From Sulfoacidibacillus ferrooxidans (GTDB taxonomy: Bacteria; Bacillota; Bacilli; Alicyclobacillales; SLC66), in assembly GCF_022606465.1 (NCBI RefSeq), contig NZ_JALBUF010000007.1, positions 62,001 through 126,000 of the forward strand: a stretch of 64,000 bases of DNA. The letters are read 5' to 3'. The translations under genes were made by a program, and so were the position numbers. Below the pieces are notes generated by a model. That model made no database searches and was not told the origin of the DNA. It saw only the letters and a list, made by a program, of their open reading frames with translations. Each line of letters starts with the position of its first letter. Position 1 is the stretch's first letter. Below are positions 27,312 through 36,439 of this stretch, piece after piece.

Positions 27312-28199
27312 ATGAATGGAAAAGTAACAATCGGGTTGATTCAAGCGCACCATGAAACGGATGGACGGGAACCTGTAGCTGTTCATAAACAGGCAGCCAT
27401 TGAAAAACACGAGGTCATGATTCGCGATGCTGCAAAGCAAGGCGCACAAATTATTTGCCTGCAGGAACTTTTCTACGGTCCATATTTTTGTACTGAGCAA
27501 GATCCGAAGTGGTATGCAGCTACTGAACGGATACCTGACGGTCCGACTACTCATTTCATGCAGGGTTTAGCTAAAGAACTAGGCGTTGTACTCATTGTAC
27601 CCATGTATGAGGAAGAGATTCCTGGTGTGTATTACAACACCGCAGCTGTCATTGATGCAGACGGTAGTTATCTAGGTAAATATCGAAAGCATCATCTACC
27701 ACAAGTGCAAGCAGGGCCAGCGGGATGTGGATTTTGGGAGAAATACTATTTTAAACCAGGAAATATGGGCTATCCGGTTTTTGATACGGCATTTGCTAAA
27801 ATTGGAGTATACATTTGTTATGACCGACATTTTCCGGAAGGCGCTCGACTATTGGGTTTAAACGGAGCGGAAATTGTATTCAATCCGTCTGCTACAGTGG
27901 CAGGATTATCAGAGTATCTGTGGAAATTAGAACAACCAGCACATGCAGTGGCCAATGGATATTATGTAGCAGCCATTAATCGCGTCGGGTTGGAGGCACC
28001 GTGGAATATGGGCGAATTTTATGGTCAAGCCTACTTAGTTAATCCACGCGGCGAGTTTGTAGCTATCGGCAGTAGAGATCGCGATGAAGTCATTATTGGA
28101 GACATGGATCGCGAGTTAATTGCGCAAGTGCGCAATACTTGGCAATTTTATAGAGATCGCCGACCTGAGACATACGAAGACATTGCTCGTTTATTGTAA
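27312..28199 (+). CDS. Beta-ureidopropionase (nitrilase family N-carbamoyl-beta-alanine amidohydrolase)
   Basis: A 295-residue carbon-nitrogen hydrolase. The catalytic triad is visible as Glu52 (CLQELFYGP), Lys126 (YRKHHLPQ) and Cys169 (YICYDRHFPEG). Context indicates cleavage of N-carbamoyl-beta-alanine to beta-alanine, CO2 and ammonia. N-carbamoylputrescine amidase has the same fold and is the main alternative, but the position between dihydropyrimidinase and a nucleobase permease makes the first role much more likely. GGGGGAG precedes the ATG. About 67 bases separate it from hydA. Confidence 0.92.
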   Translation: MNGKVTIGLIQAHHETDGREPVAVHKQAAIEKHEVMIRDAAKQGAQIICLQELFYGPYFCTEQDPKWYAATERIPDGPTTHFMQGLAKELGVVLIVPMYEEEIPGVYYNTAAVIDADGSYLGKYRKHHLPQVQAGPAGCGFWEKYYFKPGNMGYPVFDTAFAKIGVYICYDRHFPEGARLLGLNGAEIVFNPSATVAGLSEYLWKLEQPAHAVANGYYVAAINRVGLEAPWNMGEFYGQAYLVNPRGEFVAIGSRDRDEVIIGDMDRELIAQVRNTWQFYRDRRPETYEDIARLL

Positions 28200-28231
28200 T
28201 GGTTGAGACGATAACGATGAGGAGAATGTAA

Positions 28232-29713
28232 ATGGCCACTCAGATCAATGATGCTGGCATTGTCACGTTAACCGATGCTGCCATGGGCCAATTAGCGCAC
28301 AATGAAAGCCTGTGGAATGAAGACTTGCGCCCTTGTACGAGGGATGAGCATACGTGGGGAGGCAATCGATTTGTAGCTCTTTGGGTAGGTATGTCTATTT
28401 GTTTGCCAACGTATTCCTTGGCAAGTGGCATGATTGCGCTAGGGATGAATTGGTGGGAATCTGTACTGACCATCCTGATTGGCAGCATCATTGTGCTCAT
28501 TCCCATTTTGCTAGTCTCTCATGCAGGAACAAAGTTTGGTATTCCTTATCCTGTGTTTGCAAGGTTGTGGTTTGGGAGTCGCGGCGCACACATTCCAGCG
28601 CTTGCACGAGCAATCATTGCAGCTGGATGGTTCGGTATTAACTCGTGGTTTGGCGGTCAAGCTCTCGATGCCATTTTAAGTCGCCTGGTCGGTGGATGGG
28701 ATGCCATTAGCTTTCATCTTGCTCTCTCTTTTCTGATTTTTTGGGCCATCAATGTACTCATTGCGATGCGCGGACCGCAGGCTATTGGAAGGCTCGCCAG
28801 TATTGCTGCACCAACGCTTGTCGTGGCTGCTATTGCATTGTTCATTTGGGCGCTTACTCGAGTCGGTGGGATTGTTCCAATGCTATCTGTCTCATCCACA
28901 GTCAAAGGCTTTCACTTTTGGGCCGCATTTTATCCTTCTGTGATTGGCGTCATAGCATTTTGGGCGACAATGGCTCTCAATATTCCAGATTATACTCGCT
29001 ATGCTATGACGCAAAAAGGTCAGACAAAAGGGCAAATTTTTTCTATGCCACTAACCATGGCATTATTCTCCTTTATCGGTATTGCAGTGACTTCAGCAAC
29101 AGTGCTGCTATATGGGCAAGCGATTTGGGATCCAGTCATGTTAATCGTTAAATTCCCAACTATTTCCGTGATAATTGCAGGGCTCATTGTGATTCTTTCG
29201 TCTGTGACCATTAACGTTGGAGCTAATGTGATGGCTCCTGCGCGCGCTTTTGAGAATCTGTGGCCACGACGGATCACCTTTAGCCTAGGTGCTATCATTA
29301 CAGGCATTTTAGCACTTGGCATGCAACCATGGTATGTGCTTTCTGCTTTTAGCAATTATATTTTCGTTTGGTTAGGTACCTATGGAGCGCTACTTGGACC
29401 ATTTGATGGCATTGCCATTGCAGACTACTGGTTAGTGCGTTCAAAAAAATTAGATCTAGCGCAACTCTACACTGAAAATGGACGGTATGATTACTCGCGG
29501 GGTATTAATTTACGAGCCGTTTATGCTTTACTGATTGGTTGGGCGATATCCGTTCTTGGATTAGTGGTGCCAGCACTGTCCTTCCTTTGGAGTGGTGGGT
29601 GGTTTTTTGGACTCTTAGCAGGACTCATATCGTATTGGTTGCTCATGAAAAATGATCCAACTGTACTCACTGATGCGGAGTACAATCAAATTACTGAAGA
29701 AAAAATCTCTTAG
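28232..29713 (+). CDS. NCS1 family nucleobase:cation symporter
   Basis: A 493-residue permease with about twelve transmembrane helices, belonging to the nucleobase:cation symporter-1 family (uracil, allantoin, hydantoin or cytosine carriers). Typical parts are WVGMSICLPTYSLASGMIA, FGIPYPVFARLWFGSRGA, and WFGINSWFGGQALDAI, whose Gln and Trp line the substrate site in the known Mhp1 structure. The gene order suggests import of uracil or thymine for the pathway. GAGGAGA lies before the ATG. Substrate within the family is inferred from context. Confidence 0.92.
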   Translation: MATQINDAGIVTLTDAAMGQLAHNESLWNEDLRPCTRDEHTWGGNRFVALWVGMSICLPTYSLASGMIALGMNWWESVLTILIGSIIVLIPILLVSHAGTKFGIPYPVFARLWFGSRGAHIPALARAIIAAGWFGINSWFGGQALDAILSRLVGGWDAISFHLALSFLIFWAINVLIAMRGPQAIGRLASIAAPTLVVAAIALFIWALTRVGGIVPMLSVSSTVKGFHFWAAFYPSVIGVIAFWATMALNIPDYTRYAMTQKGQTKGQIFSMPLTMALFSFIGIAVTSATVLLYGQAIWDPVMLIVKFPTISVIIAGLIVILSSVTINVGANVMAPARAFENLWPRRITFSLGAIITGILALGMQPWYVLSAFSNYIFVWLGTYGALLGPFDGIAIADYWLVRSKKLDLAQLYTENGRYDYSRGINLRAVYALLIGWAISVLGLVVPALSFLWSGGWFFGLLAGLISYWLLMKNDPTVLTDAEYNQITEEKIS

Positions 29714-29776
29714 TGAGAGAATCAATAAGCTGTATAGTTTACAGAGGGACTAGCAAGTGAAGGGAGCACATTGAAT

Positions 29777-31234
29777 ATGACTGAACAACTTAAGCAATTA
29801 AATAATTTAATTGGAGGGAAGTGGGTACCATCATCATCAAGTCATAGTGAAACAGTTTTTAATCCTGCCACAGGTGAAGCTATCCACTCAGTACCTTTAT
29901 CTACTTTTGAGGATATTGATCAAGCAGTTCAAGCGGCGCGAGTGGCCTTTGGAACATGGAGTAAGACTCCCGTTCCAAAGCGTACGAGAATTCTCTTTAA
30001 GTATCAACAATTACTCGTGGAACACTGGGAAGAACTTGCACACTTAGTGACACTAGAGAATGGAAAAAGTTACGATGATGCATATGGCGAGGTTCAGCGC
30101 GGTATTGAAAATGTGGAGTTTGCCGCAGGCGCGCCAACGCTCATGATGGGATCTCAATTGCCAGATATCGCCACAAATATGGAGTCAGGTATGTATCGCT
30201 ACCCTGTTGGAGTGGTAGCAGGAATCACGCCTTTTAACTTTCCTATGATGGTGCCTTGTTGGATGTTTCCGCTTGCGATTGCTTGTGGAAATACGTTTAT
30301 CTTAAAGCCATCGGAGCGCACACCGTTACTCGCACAACGTTTAGCTGAATTATTTGCAGATGCAGGATTGCCAGATGGAGTATTAAATATTGTTCATGGT
30401 GCACACGATGCAGTCAACGGCATTCTAGAACATCCATCCATTGCAGCGATATCTTTTGTTGGTTCGCAGCCTGTCGCTAAATATGTGTATGAAAAAGCGG
30501 CGGCACATGGTAAACGCGTGCAAGCACTCGCTGGAGCAAAAAACCACACCATTGTCTTACCAGATGCCGATCTTGAAGAAGCCGTGCGCGGAATTACAGC
30601 TGCAGCATTTGGATCGGCTGGAGAGCGCTGTATGGCTTGTGCAGTAGTGGTCGCGGTCGGTGAGATCGCTGATTCTTTAATTGATGGATTAAATCAAGCA
30701 GCTTCTGCACTAAAAATGGGAGATGGGTCCGATCGTTCTGTGCAACTAGGGCCTGTCATACGCCAGTCACATAAAGAAAAAACACTAAAGTACATCGAAA
30801 GCGGACAAAAAGAAGGCGCAACGCTTTTGCGCGATGGGCGAAAAGATATGCCAGTATCAGAAGATGACGGCTATTTTGTAGGCGCGACTATTTTCACTGA
30901 TGTCAATACACATATGTCCATCTGGAAAGATGAAATATTTGCACCCGTGCTGTCTGTCATGCGTGCGCAAACACTTGACGAAGCCATAGCCATAGCCAAT
31001 CAATCTGAATTCGCAAATGGTGCATGTATCTATACCGATAGTGCTAGTGCCATACGTAAATTCCGAGAAGAGATCGATGCAGGAATGCTTGGAGTCAATA
31101 TAGGCGTACCTGCTCCCATGGCTTTTTTTCCTTTTTCAGGATGGAAACATTCTTTTTATGGAGATTTGCATGCTAATGGCCGCGATGGCGTTGAATTTTA
31201 TACACATAGGAAAATGGTGACTTCACGTCTGTAA
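29777..31234 (+). CDS. mmsA: CoA-acylating (methyl)malonate-semialdehyde dehydrogenase
   Basis: A 485-residue aldehyde dehydrogenase of the CoA-acylating MMSDH branch. Catalytic Cys285 is in GSAGERCMA, and the branch marker LAGAKNH replaces the usual Glu motif, as expected for MMSDH. It would turn malonate semialdehyde, made by the transaminase of this operon, into acetyl-CoA and CO2 with NAD+. A TTG at 29771 is in frame, but GGGAG is better spaced for the ATG at 29777. It ends the operon; no T-run hairpin follows directly. Confidence 0.93.
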   Translation: MTEQLKQLNNLIGGKWVPSSSSHSETVFNPATGEAIHSVPLSTFEDIDQAVQAARVAFGTWSKTPVPKRTRILFKYQQLLVEHWEELAHLVTLENGKSYDDAYGEVQRGIENVEFAAGAPTLMMGSQLPDIATNMESGMYRYPVGVVAGITPFNFPMMVPCWMFPLAIACGNTFILKPSERTPLLAQRLAELFADAGLPDGVLNIVHGAHDAVNGILEHPSIAAISFVGSQPVAKYVYEKAAAHGKRVQALAGAKNHTIVLPDADLEEAVRGITAAAFGSAGERCMACAVVVAVGEIADSLIDGLNQAASALKMGDGSDRSVQLGPVIRQSHKEKTLKYIESGQKEGATLLRDGRKDMPVSEDDGYFVGATIFTDVNTHMSIWKDEIFAPVLSVMRAQTLDEAIAIANQSEFANGACIYTDSASAIRKFREEIDAGMLGVNIGVPAPMAFFPFSGWKHSFYGDLHANGRDGVEFYTHRKMVTSRL

Positions 31235-31320
31235 ACGGATGATCTGTGTGTGAATCTTTGTCGACTCTTGCACAATTCATTGTCTATGTGTCAAAATGGT
31301 ACCTACAGCGTGTAAGAAAC

Positions 31321-31451
31321 TACATGGCCACCTATTTTCCAGAGTGATTGCAAAGTAGATTGCGCTAAAATTCAGCGTAGTTTATTTTGCAATTGCTGTT
31401 TTATCTACTAGTAAGGTTTGCTGTTTACTACGTGTATTAGGTGGCCACGTA
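31321..31451. repeat. Intergenic element with 14-bp terminal inverted repeats
   Basis: TACATGGCCACCTA (31321-31334) and TAGGTGGCCACGTA (31438-31451) are inverted copies with one mismatch. Inside are further inverted pairs: AGTAGAT with ATCTACT (31354-31360, 31403-31409), ATTGCAAA with TTTTGCAAT, and CGTAGT with ACTACG. There is no coding frame. It may be a small non-autonomous mobile element or a structured RNA. No target duplication was seen. Confidence 0.5.
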
Positions 31452-31493
31452 TATTTATGTGATATACCGTTCTAGATGTGAAAGGGTGAGAGT

Positions 31494-32411
31494 ATGCTTT
31501 CTGATCTTCCGAAATATGAATTACTTTCTGTAGCGATAAGGGCTGCCATTGAGGCTGGAGATCATTTTCGTGAAAGAGTTGACTCTAGTAAACAAGTGAA
31601 AATGAAGACTTCATTTGCTGATGTCGTAACAGAAGTCGACTCACAATGTGAAGCGATCATATATAAACATATACGTGCAACGTATCCTCATCATGTGTTA
31701 TTAGGTGAGGAACAGGTAGCACCAGGGTCTAGTGCATCTATTGAAGCAATTAATGCAGTTAGTGAGGAAGAACATTTATGGATCATCGATCCATTGGATG
31801 GAACCACAAATTTTGTACAGCATATGCGTCTTTCAGTGGTTTCTATCGCTTATGCCCACAAAGGAAAGGTCATGTTAGGTGTAATTTATGATCCATATCA
31901 CGATGAAGTCTTTCTTGCCTACAAAGGTCGCGGTGCCTATCGTACCAGTAGTCGAGAAGCCCAGATTTGGTGTGATTTACAGATAGCTGATCACAAAGAA
32001 AAGAGCGTAGTTATAGAACATACAAATTCATTTTTACCGTGGGAAACTCTACAAGTATCTAAACGTCAGGAGATTGAAAAAGCGATCCTTGCAACAGGAT
32101 TTCCAGCTCGCGGGGGAATAGGTTCTGAGCGCACTGATGCTGGATTAAAAATAGTTGCAGCAGCTGGAAATTTGCGTGCTATAGGATCTGCAGCCTTACA
32201 TTTAGCATGGATAGCTGCTGGGAGAGTAGACGGCTACTGGGAATACGATCTTAACGCTTGGGATATTGCAGCAGGTATTTTAATCGTGCAAGAAGCCGGC
32301 GGGCAAGCCGGTGCGATTGGTAGCGGTATTGATGGACTTCGTGTTCGAGATGTCCTTGCAACAGGAACAGCAACCTTAAGCCACATGTTAAATACACTTT
32401 TACTTATATAG
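31494..32411 (+). CDS. Inositol monophosphatase family protein
   Basis: A 305-residue Mg2+-dependent phosphatase of the IMPase/FIG superfamily. Metal-site motifs are LLGEEQ, IIDPLDGTTNFVQ (about residues 97-109) and NAWDIAAGILIVQEAGG near the end. The protein is longer than usual because of an insert around residues 150-190. Members act on inositol phosphates, fructose-1,6-bisphosphate, NADP or PAP, and the exact substrate cannot be told. It lies just before a GntR-controlled sugar importer but has its own ribosome binding site, and a strong promoter separates the two units. GGGTGAG precedes the ATG. Confidence 0.88.
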   Translation: MLSDLPKYELLSVAIRAAIEAGDHFRERVDSSKQVKMKTSFADVVTEVDSQCEAIIYKHIRATYPHHVLLGEEQVAPGSSASIEAINAVSEEEHLWIIDPLDGTTNFVQHMRLSVVSIAYAHKGKVMLGVIYDPYHDEVFLAYKGRGAYRTSSREAQIWCDLQIADHKEKSVVIEHTNSFLPWETLQVSKRQEIEKAILATGFPARGGIGSERTDAGLKIVAAAGNLRAIGSAALHLAWIAAGRVDGYWEYDLNAWDIAAGILIVQEAGGQAGAIGSGIDGLRVRDVLATGTATLSHMLNTLLLI

Positions 32412-32434
32412 AAGTTTTCTAGAGAAATGAGTAG

Positions 32435-32462
32435 TTGACAGTCTTTCAAAACTTGCTATAAT
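32435..32462 (+). promoter_or_regulatory. Consensus promoter of the gntR-sugar ABC operon
   Basis: A perfect TTGACA (32435-32440) and a perfect TATAAT (32457-32462) are spaced by 16 bases. Transcription should start near 32469, inside the repeated operator-like sequence that follows. Confidence 0.85.
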
Positions 32463-32465
32463 CCA

Positions 32466-32509
32466 AGACATAAGACGTTTGACGTTTCATGTCTAACGTT
32501 TTATGTCTA
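32466..32509 (+). promoter_or_regulatory. Operator-like repeats at the transcription start
   Basis: Two adjacent 14-bp direct copies, ACGTTTCATGTCTA and ACGTTTTATGTCTA (32482-32509), sit just after the promoter. AGACATAA (32466-32473) is the exact inverse of TTATGTCT (32501-32508). The layout suits autorepression by the GntR protein encoded next. Confidence 0.65.
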
Positions 32510-32542
32510 ATCGTTAAGACGCAGTGTTTGAGGGGTGGTGTG

Positions 32543-33280
32543 TTGAATAGCTTCATACCTAGGCAACGGCTTGCTAGAGAAAGCATAGAAGAGATTCTTG
32601 CTGCGAGTAGACCAGGAGATCGCATTCCATCAGAAGATCAATTGGTTAAACAATTGGGGATTAGTCGTCCAACAATTCGTTCAGCTCTTAGTGCGCTTGA
32701 GCAAGAAGGATTAGTGATTCGCAAACACGGGGTTGGTACCTTTGTTAGTGGACCATTGCCATCCATGAATGCTTCTTTGGAAGCACTGTATAGCGTAGCT
32801 GATATTGTACGCAACAATGGATATGAACCATCTGTTGCTGACATTCATGTCGAACATCTGATACTTCCTGTAGCAGTTTGTGAAAAATTGAAAGTCACAA
32901 AAAACACTCCAGGTTATCGTGTGAAAAGAACGATTTTAGCAGATGGTCAACCAGCCGTTTTTCTAGTCGATTACTTGCCTACAAGCATTCAAAACATCTC
33001 CGTCAACTTGTCCGATTTTTCGGATAAAATGTTGCCGACACTTAGTCGATTAGGCATTTGTATTTCTTATGCAATTGCTGATCTGACTATTAAACGTACA
33101 ACAGAAGAAGCAGCAGAAGCGTTACATATAGCTGCGGATGATCCCGTGTTGTTTTTACAACAAGTTGCGTATACACCTGATCATGCGCCTGTGATCTACA
33201 GCCACGGTTATCATCGTGAGGGACTTGTGACCTATACTCTAACGCGAAAAGTCGAACTGTCGGAGAGGATAAGCAAGTGA
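32543..33280 (+). CDS. GntR family regulator (HutC type, UTRA domain)
   Basis: A 245-residue regulator. A winged helix covers about residues 5-72 (PGDRIPSEDQLVKQLGISRP, SALSALEQEGLV, GVGTFVSG). A UTRA ligand domain fills the rest (YRVKRTILADGQPAVF, DLTIKRTTEEAAEAL, DPVLFLQQVAYT). The frame is open to 32489, but GAGGGG is seven bases before the TTG at 32543, which also lies after the repeats. It overlaps the first permease gene by four bases, so it very probably controls the importer that follows in response to its substrate or a product of it. Confidence 0.9.
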   Translation: MNSFIPRQRLARESIEEILAASRPGDRIPSEDQLVKQLGISRPTIRSALSALEQEGLVIRKHGVGTFVSGPLPSMNASLEALYSVADIVRNNGYEPSVADIHVEHLILPVAVCEKLKVTKNTPGYRVKRTILADGQPAVFLVDYLPTSIQNISVNLSDFSDKMLPTLSRLGICISYAIADLTIKRTTEEAAEALHIAADDPVLFLQQVAYTPDHAPVIYSHGYHREGLVTYTLTRKVELSERISK

Positions 33281-34161
33281 AGATGACTGCACGATCGGAC
33301 GAGCGGCAGGGTTTATGGTATCTCGTTCCATCTGCCTCGATTTTAACTGTATTTTGGATTATTCCGATTTTCATGGTATTTGGTTATAGCTTTTTTCATT
33401 TTGTCTATGGAATGGATCCGCATTTTGTTGGTTTATATCAATATCAACAATTGCTGATTTCACCATTGTTTTGGCAATCATTGCGAATTACTTTAATTTT
33501 TGCAGCAGCTGTCGTTGTATTTGGTAGTACCCTTTCACTAATATTTGCTATTTTATTGTTTCAAGGCATCCGTGCTGTTGGTTTATTTCGAGCCCTTTTC
33601 TTCTTGCCCTATGTTATGCCGGTCGTTGCGACATCCACTGTATGGTTATGGATGTTTCAACCATCCGTTGGAGTGATTGATCGCATCTTTGCTTTAGTCG
33701 GACTGCCAAGCACTATTGGGTGGGTTAATGATCCAAATTTAGCGCTTATTAGCCTCATTATCTATACGATTTGGTTTAGTTTTGGTTTCACAATGCTACT
33801 CTTCATGGCTGGATTAACCAATATTCCTGGCGAGTTATTAGAAGCCGCTCAAGTAGACGGTGCAAGCAGATGGCGACAATTTTGGCAGATTATTTGGCCT
33901 CTACTCTCACCAACAACACTATTTGTTGTTGTAGTGAATACGATCAATGCCTTTCAAACTTTTACACAAATTTATGCGCTGACTAGAGGCGGTCCGCTCA
34001 ACGGAACGACAACTCTTACTTATTTAATTTATCAAACCGGATTTAATTATTTTCATTTTGGTGAAGCATCAGCAACGGCTGTCGTTTTCTTTTTGCTGAT
34101 CACGGCGCTTACTGGATTCCAGTTTTGGGTTTCCCGAAAAGCAGTCTATTACGGGGGCTAA
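33277..34161 (+). CDS. Sugar ABC importer permease (MalF type)
   Basis: A 294-residue permease with six transmembrane helices and the EAA loop LEAAQVDGASRWRQFWQIIW, where the ATPase docks. It resembles MalF/UgpA-type subunits of carbohydrate uptake systems of the CUT1 class. The GTG start at 33277 overlaps the GntR stop codon by four bases, with GGAGAGGA before it; an ATG at 33283 is possible but less well spaced. It pairs with the second permease, whose start is only five bases after its stop. Confidence 0.92.
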   Translation: MKMTARSDERQGLWYLVPSASILTVFWIIPIFMVFGYSFFHFVYGMDPHFVGLYQYQQLLISPLFWQSLRITLIFAAAVVVFGSTLSLIFAILLFQGIRAVGLFRALFFLPYVMPVVATSTVWLWMFQPSVGVIDRIFALVGLPSTIGWVNDPNLALISLIIYTIWFSFGFTMLLFMAGLTNIPGELLEAAQVDGASRWRQFWQIIWPLLSPTTLFVVVVNTINAFQTFTQIYALTRGGPLNGTTTLTYLIYQTGFNYFHFGEASATAVVFFLLITALTGFQFWVSRKAVYYGG

Positions 34162-34165
34162 GTAT

Positions 34166-34984
34166 ATGAGTAAAGGCGCTCGTCTCCTTATTTATCTCTT
34201 TTTAATCATGAGTGCGATCATTACACTCTTTCCGATATGGTGGATCTTTGCTACGTCATTGGAAACTTCAGTAAGGGCCTATAGCTTTCCAGGAGCACTG
34301 ATTCCACAAGGTGTTATTTCTAACTATAAAGTTGCTTGGGGAATGGCCCCGTGGCTACACTTTTTATTCAATTCGCTTGGAATAGGGATTGCGACTACCA
34401 TACTCGCCCTCTTGACCTCCGTATTAGCGGCGTATGCATTAGTGTATCTGCCGGGTAGATTTTCAAAGTATATATTGGCGATGATCTTAGCTACCATGAT
34501 GATTCCTTTTTATTCAATTTTAGTCCCGGTCTATCTGATCATTCGCGACTTGGGTTGGATGAATAGTTATGCCGCGCAAATTATTCCTTTTGCGGCAAAT
34601 GGTTTTTCTGTCTTTATGCTTGTTCAATTTATGCGCGCATTGCCAAAAGAATTGCGAGATGCAGCAAAAATTGACGGTGTTGGTAATTGGGGATACTTGT
34701 GGAAAATCGTGATTCCAAACTTAATTCCAGCATTAGCTACAGTGAGTATATATTTATTTCTATTAAGCTGGAATTCTTTTTTATGGCCATTACTTGTCAC
34801 GACAGGGCCTTCCGTTCAGCCAATTCAAGTAGGACTTGCTAACTATCTCTCTACTGCAAATGGAACGAATTGGACTGTGCTTTCTGCGGCAGCAGCAATT
34901 ACTACACTACCTGTATTGATTCTCTACATCATTGCTCAGCGTCAAATTGTGGAATCGGTGAGTCACACAGGCATTAAAGGATAA
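34166..34984 (+). CDS. Sugar ABC importer permease (MalG type)
   Basis: A 272-residue permease with six transmembrane helices and the EAA loop LRDAAKIDGVGNWGYLWKIV. This is the MalG/UgpE partner of the preceding MalF-type subunit. ACGGGGG precedes the ATG. The family is certain from motif and gene order. The substrate is likely a mono- or oligosaccharide or polyol, but no glycosidase or sugar kinase lies nearby to narrow it. Confidence 0.92.
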   Translation: MSKGARLLIYLFLIMSAIITLFPIWWIFATSLETSVRAYSFPGALIPQGVISNYKVAWGMAPWLHFLFNSLGIGIATTILALLTSVLAAYALVYLPGRFSKYILAMILATMMIPFYSILVPVYLIIRDLGWMNSYAAQIIPFAANGFSVFMLVQFMRALPKELRDAAKIDGVGNWGYLWKIVIPNLIPALATVSIYLFLLSWNSFLWPLLVTTGPSVQPIQVGLANYLSTANGTNWTVLSAAAAITTLPVLILYIIAQRQIVESVSHTGIKG

Positions 34985-35031
34985 TTGAAAAATTGTACTA
35001 GATCATGATTGGCATAAAAGGGGGAACTCAT

Positions 35032-36342
35032 GTGAAGAACTTAAATAAAAAGCGTGTCGTTATATCCACGCTTAGCAGTGTAGTACTTGCAACTGGATTA
35101 GTAGGTTGTGGTACACCTGCAGCATCATCTGCACCTGTGTCAAGTAAGAGTCCTGTGACGATCACATTTTGGAATGAAATGACAGGGCCTTATGAAGTAG
35201 CTCTCTCTGGTGAGATTAGTGCATTTGAAAAACTGCACCCGAACATTACAGTACAAGATGTGGTCGTACCTAATGATGCTGCACTTGAACCTAAGTTACT
35301 AGCCAGCATTGTAGCACAAGATCCTCCAACCATTTCACAAATGAATCCACCTTGGGCAACTGGATTTATCCAAACAGGCAGTTTAGTCAATCTCAGTCCA
35401 ATGATTGCAGGACAGAATGGTTTTTCATTATCTTCTTTTTACCCAAATATGCTAAAACCAGGTCGTTGGCCAAATGGAGATCAGTATCTACTACCATTTA
35501 ATCTTGGTGCAGCTATCATGTATTACAATAAAGATGAGTTTCAAAAAGCAGGTATCTCTACACCACCTACTACTTGGAATAAATTCACACAAGATGCTTC
35601 TAAACTATCCACATCTGGTCATCAGGCTTTCGCTATTACTCTAGTACATTCTTATCCTTGGTTAGCATTTTTTGATCAAGCTGGTGGTAATTTTGTAGGT
35701 GCTAATGGACAACCAAATAAAGCAGCATTTGCCCCAAATGGTCCTGCCGTACAAGCGTTAACATTGTGGAGCAATATGATTAAGAACGGTTCTGCTGTTC
35801 TTACACATGGCTATGCATCGCAAACTGACTTTGCTAACGGGACAAGTTCTATTCTTATTGGGACGACCGGTTTTTATCCTTATTTGCAACAAGCTGTAGC
35901 AGGTAAGTTTCCGATTGCTGAAGCACCATTACCTGCAGATAAAGATGCATCAACGAGTCTTTATGGTGGATACTTAGGATTATTTTCACATGCGACTTCA
36001 GCTCAACAACAAGCTGCATTTACATTTATTAAATATCTAACATCCAAAGAAGGCCAAGTCTACTGGATGGAAAATAGCCAGGGATATCTTCCGGTGCGTT
36101 CTGATGTAGCTCACTCTGCTGCGCAGTTCCTTAGCACACATACCGCGCAACAAGTGTCTCTGAATGTACTTGGGAGTGCGATTGCAGAGCCTAAAGTAGC
36201 ATGGTGGGATGAATTTTCACATCAAGTATTATTGAATGCCATAGTTGGTGTCTTAATTAATAAAGAGACTCCTGTAGAAGCCATGCAGAGCGCATATCAA
36301 CAGGCCGTTGCACTTGCACAAAAGGATGGTACCTACCAGTAA
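35032..36342 (+). CDS. Sugar ABC importer substrate-binding lipoprotein
   Basis: A 436-residue extracellular binding protein of family 1 (CUT1). The signal peptide ends in lipobox ATGLVGC, so it would be lipid-anchored. The mature part starts VTITFWNEMTGPYEVALSGE, typical of this group, and contains the hinge signature ALEPKLLASIVAQDPPTI. The frame opens at 35005, but AAGGGGGAA precedes the GTG at 35032, which is preferred. The cluster has no ATPase gene, so it probably shares an MsmX-like ATPase encoded elsewhere, as is common in Bacillota. Confidence 0.92.
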   Translation: MKNLNKKRVVISTLSSVVLATGLVGCGTPAASSAPVSSKSPVTITFWNEMTGPYEVALSGEISAFEKLHPNITVQDVVVPNDAALEPKLLASIVAQDPPTISQMNPPWATGFIQTGSLVNLSPMIAGQNGFSLSSFYPNMLKPGRWPNGDQYLLPFNLGAAIMYYNKDEFQKAGISTPPTTWNKFTQDASKLSTSGHQAFAITLVHSYPWLAFFDQAGGNFVGANGQPNKAAFAPNGPAVQALTLWSNMIKNGSAVLTHGYASQTDFANGTSSILIGTTGFYPYLQQAVAGKFPIAEAPLPADKDASTSLYGGYLGLFSHATSAQQQAAFTFIKYLTSKEGQVYWMENSQGYLPVRSDVAHSAAQFLSTHTAQQVSLNVLGSAIAEPKVAWWDEFSHQVLLNAIVGVLINKETPVEAMQSAYQQAVALAQKDGTYQ

Positions 36343-36359
36343 GTAAATAGCAATACCGC

Positions 36360-36405
36360 AATGAATATGCAAAAGGGCCTATATAGGCCCTTTTGCATAT
36401 TCATT
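36360..36405. terminator. 46-base perfect palindrome, probable bidirectional terminator
   Basis: The sequence equals its own reverse complement over 46 bases, with arms of 23. It lies 17 bases after the binding-protein stop and 34 bases after the end of a small leftward gene. It probably terminates both transcripts, although the T-content after it is modest. Confidence 0.7.
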
Positions 36406-36439
36406 AATTTATATTTTTACGGCACAATTGAATGATACG

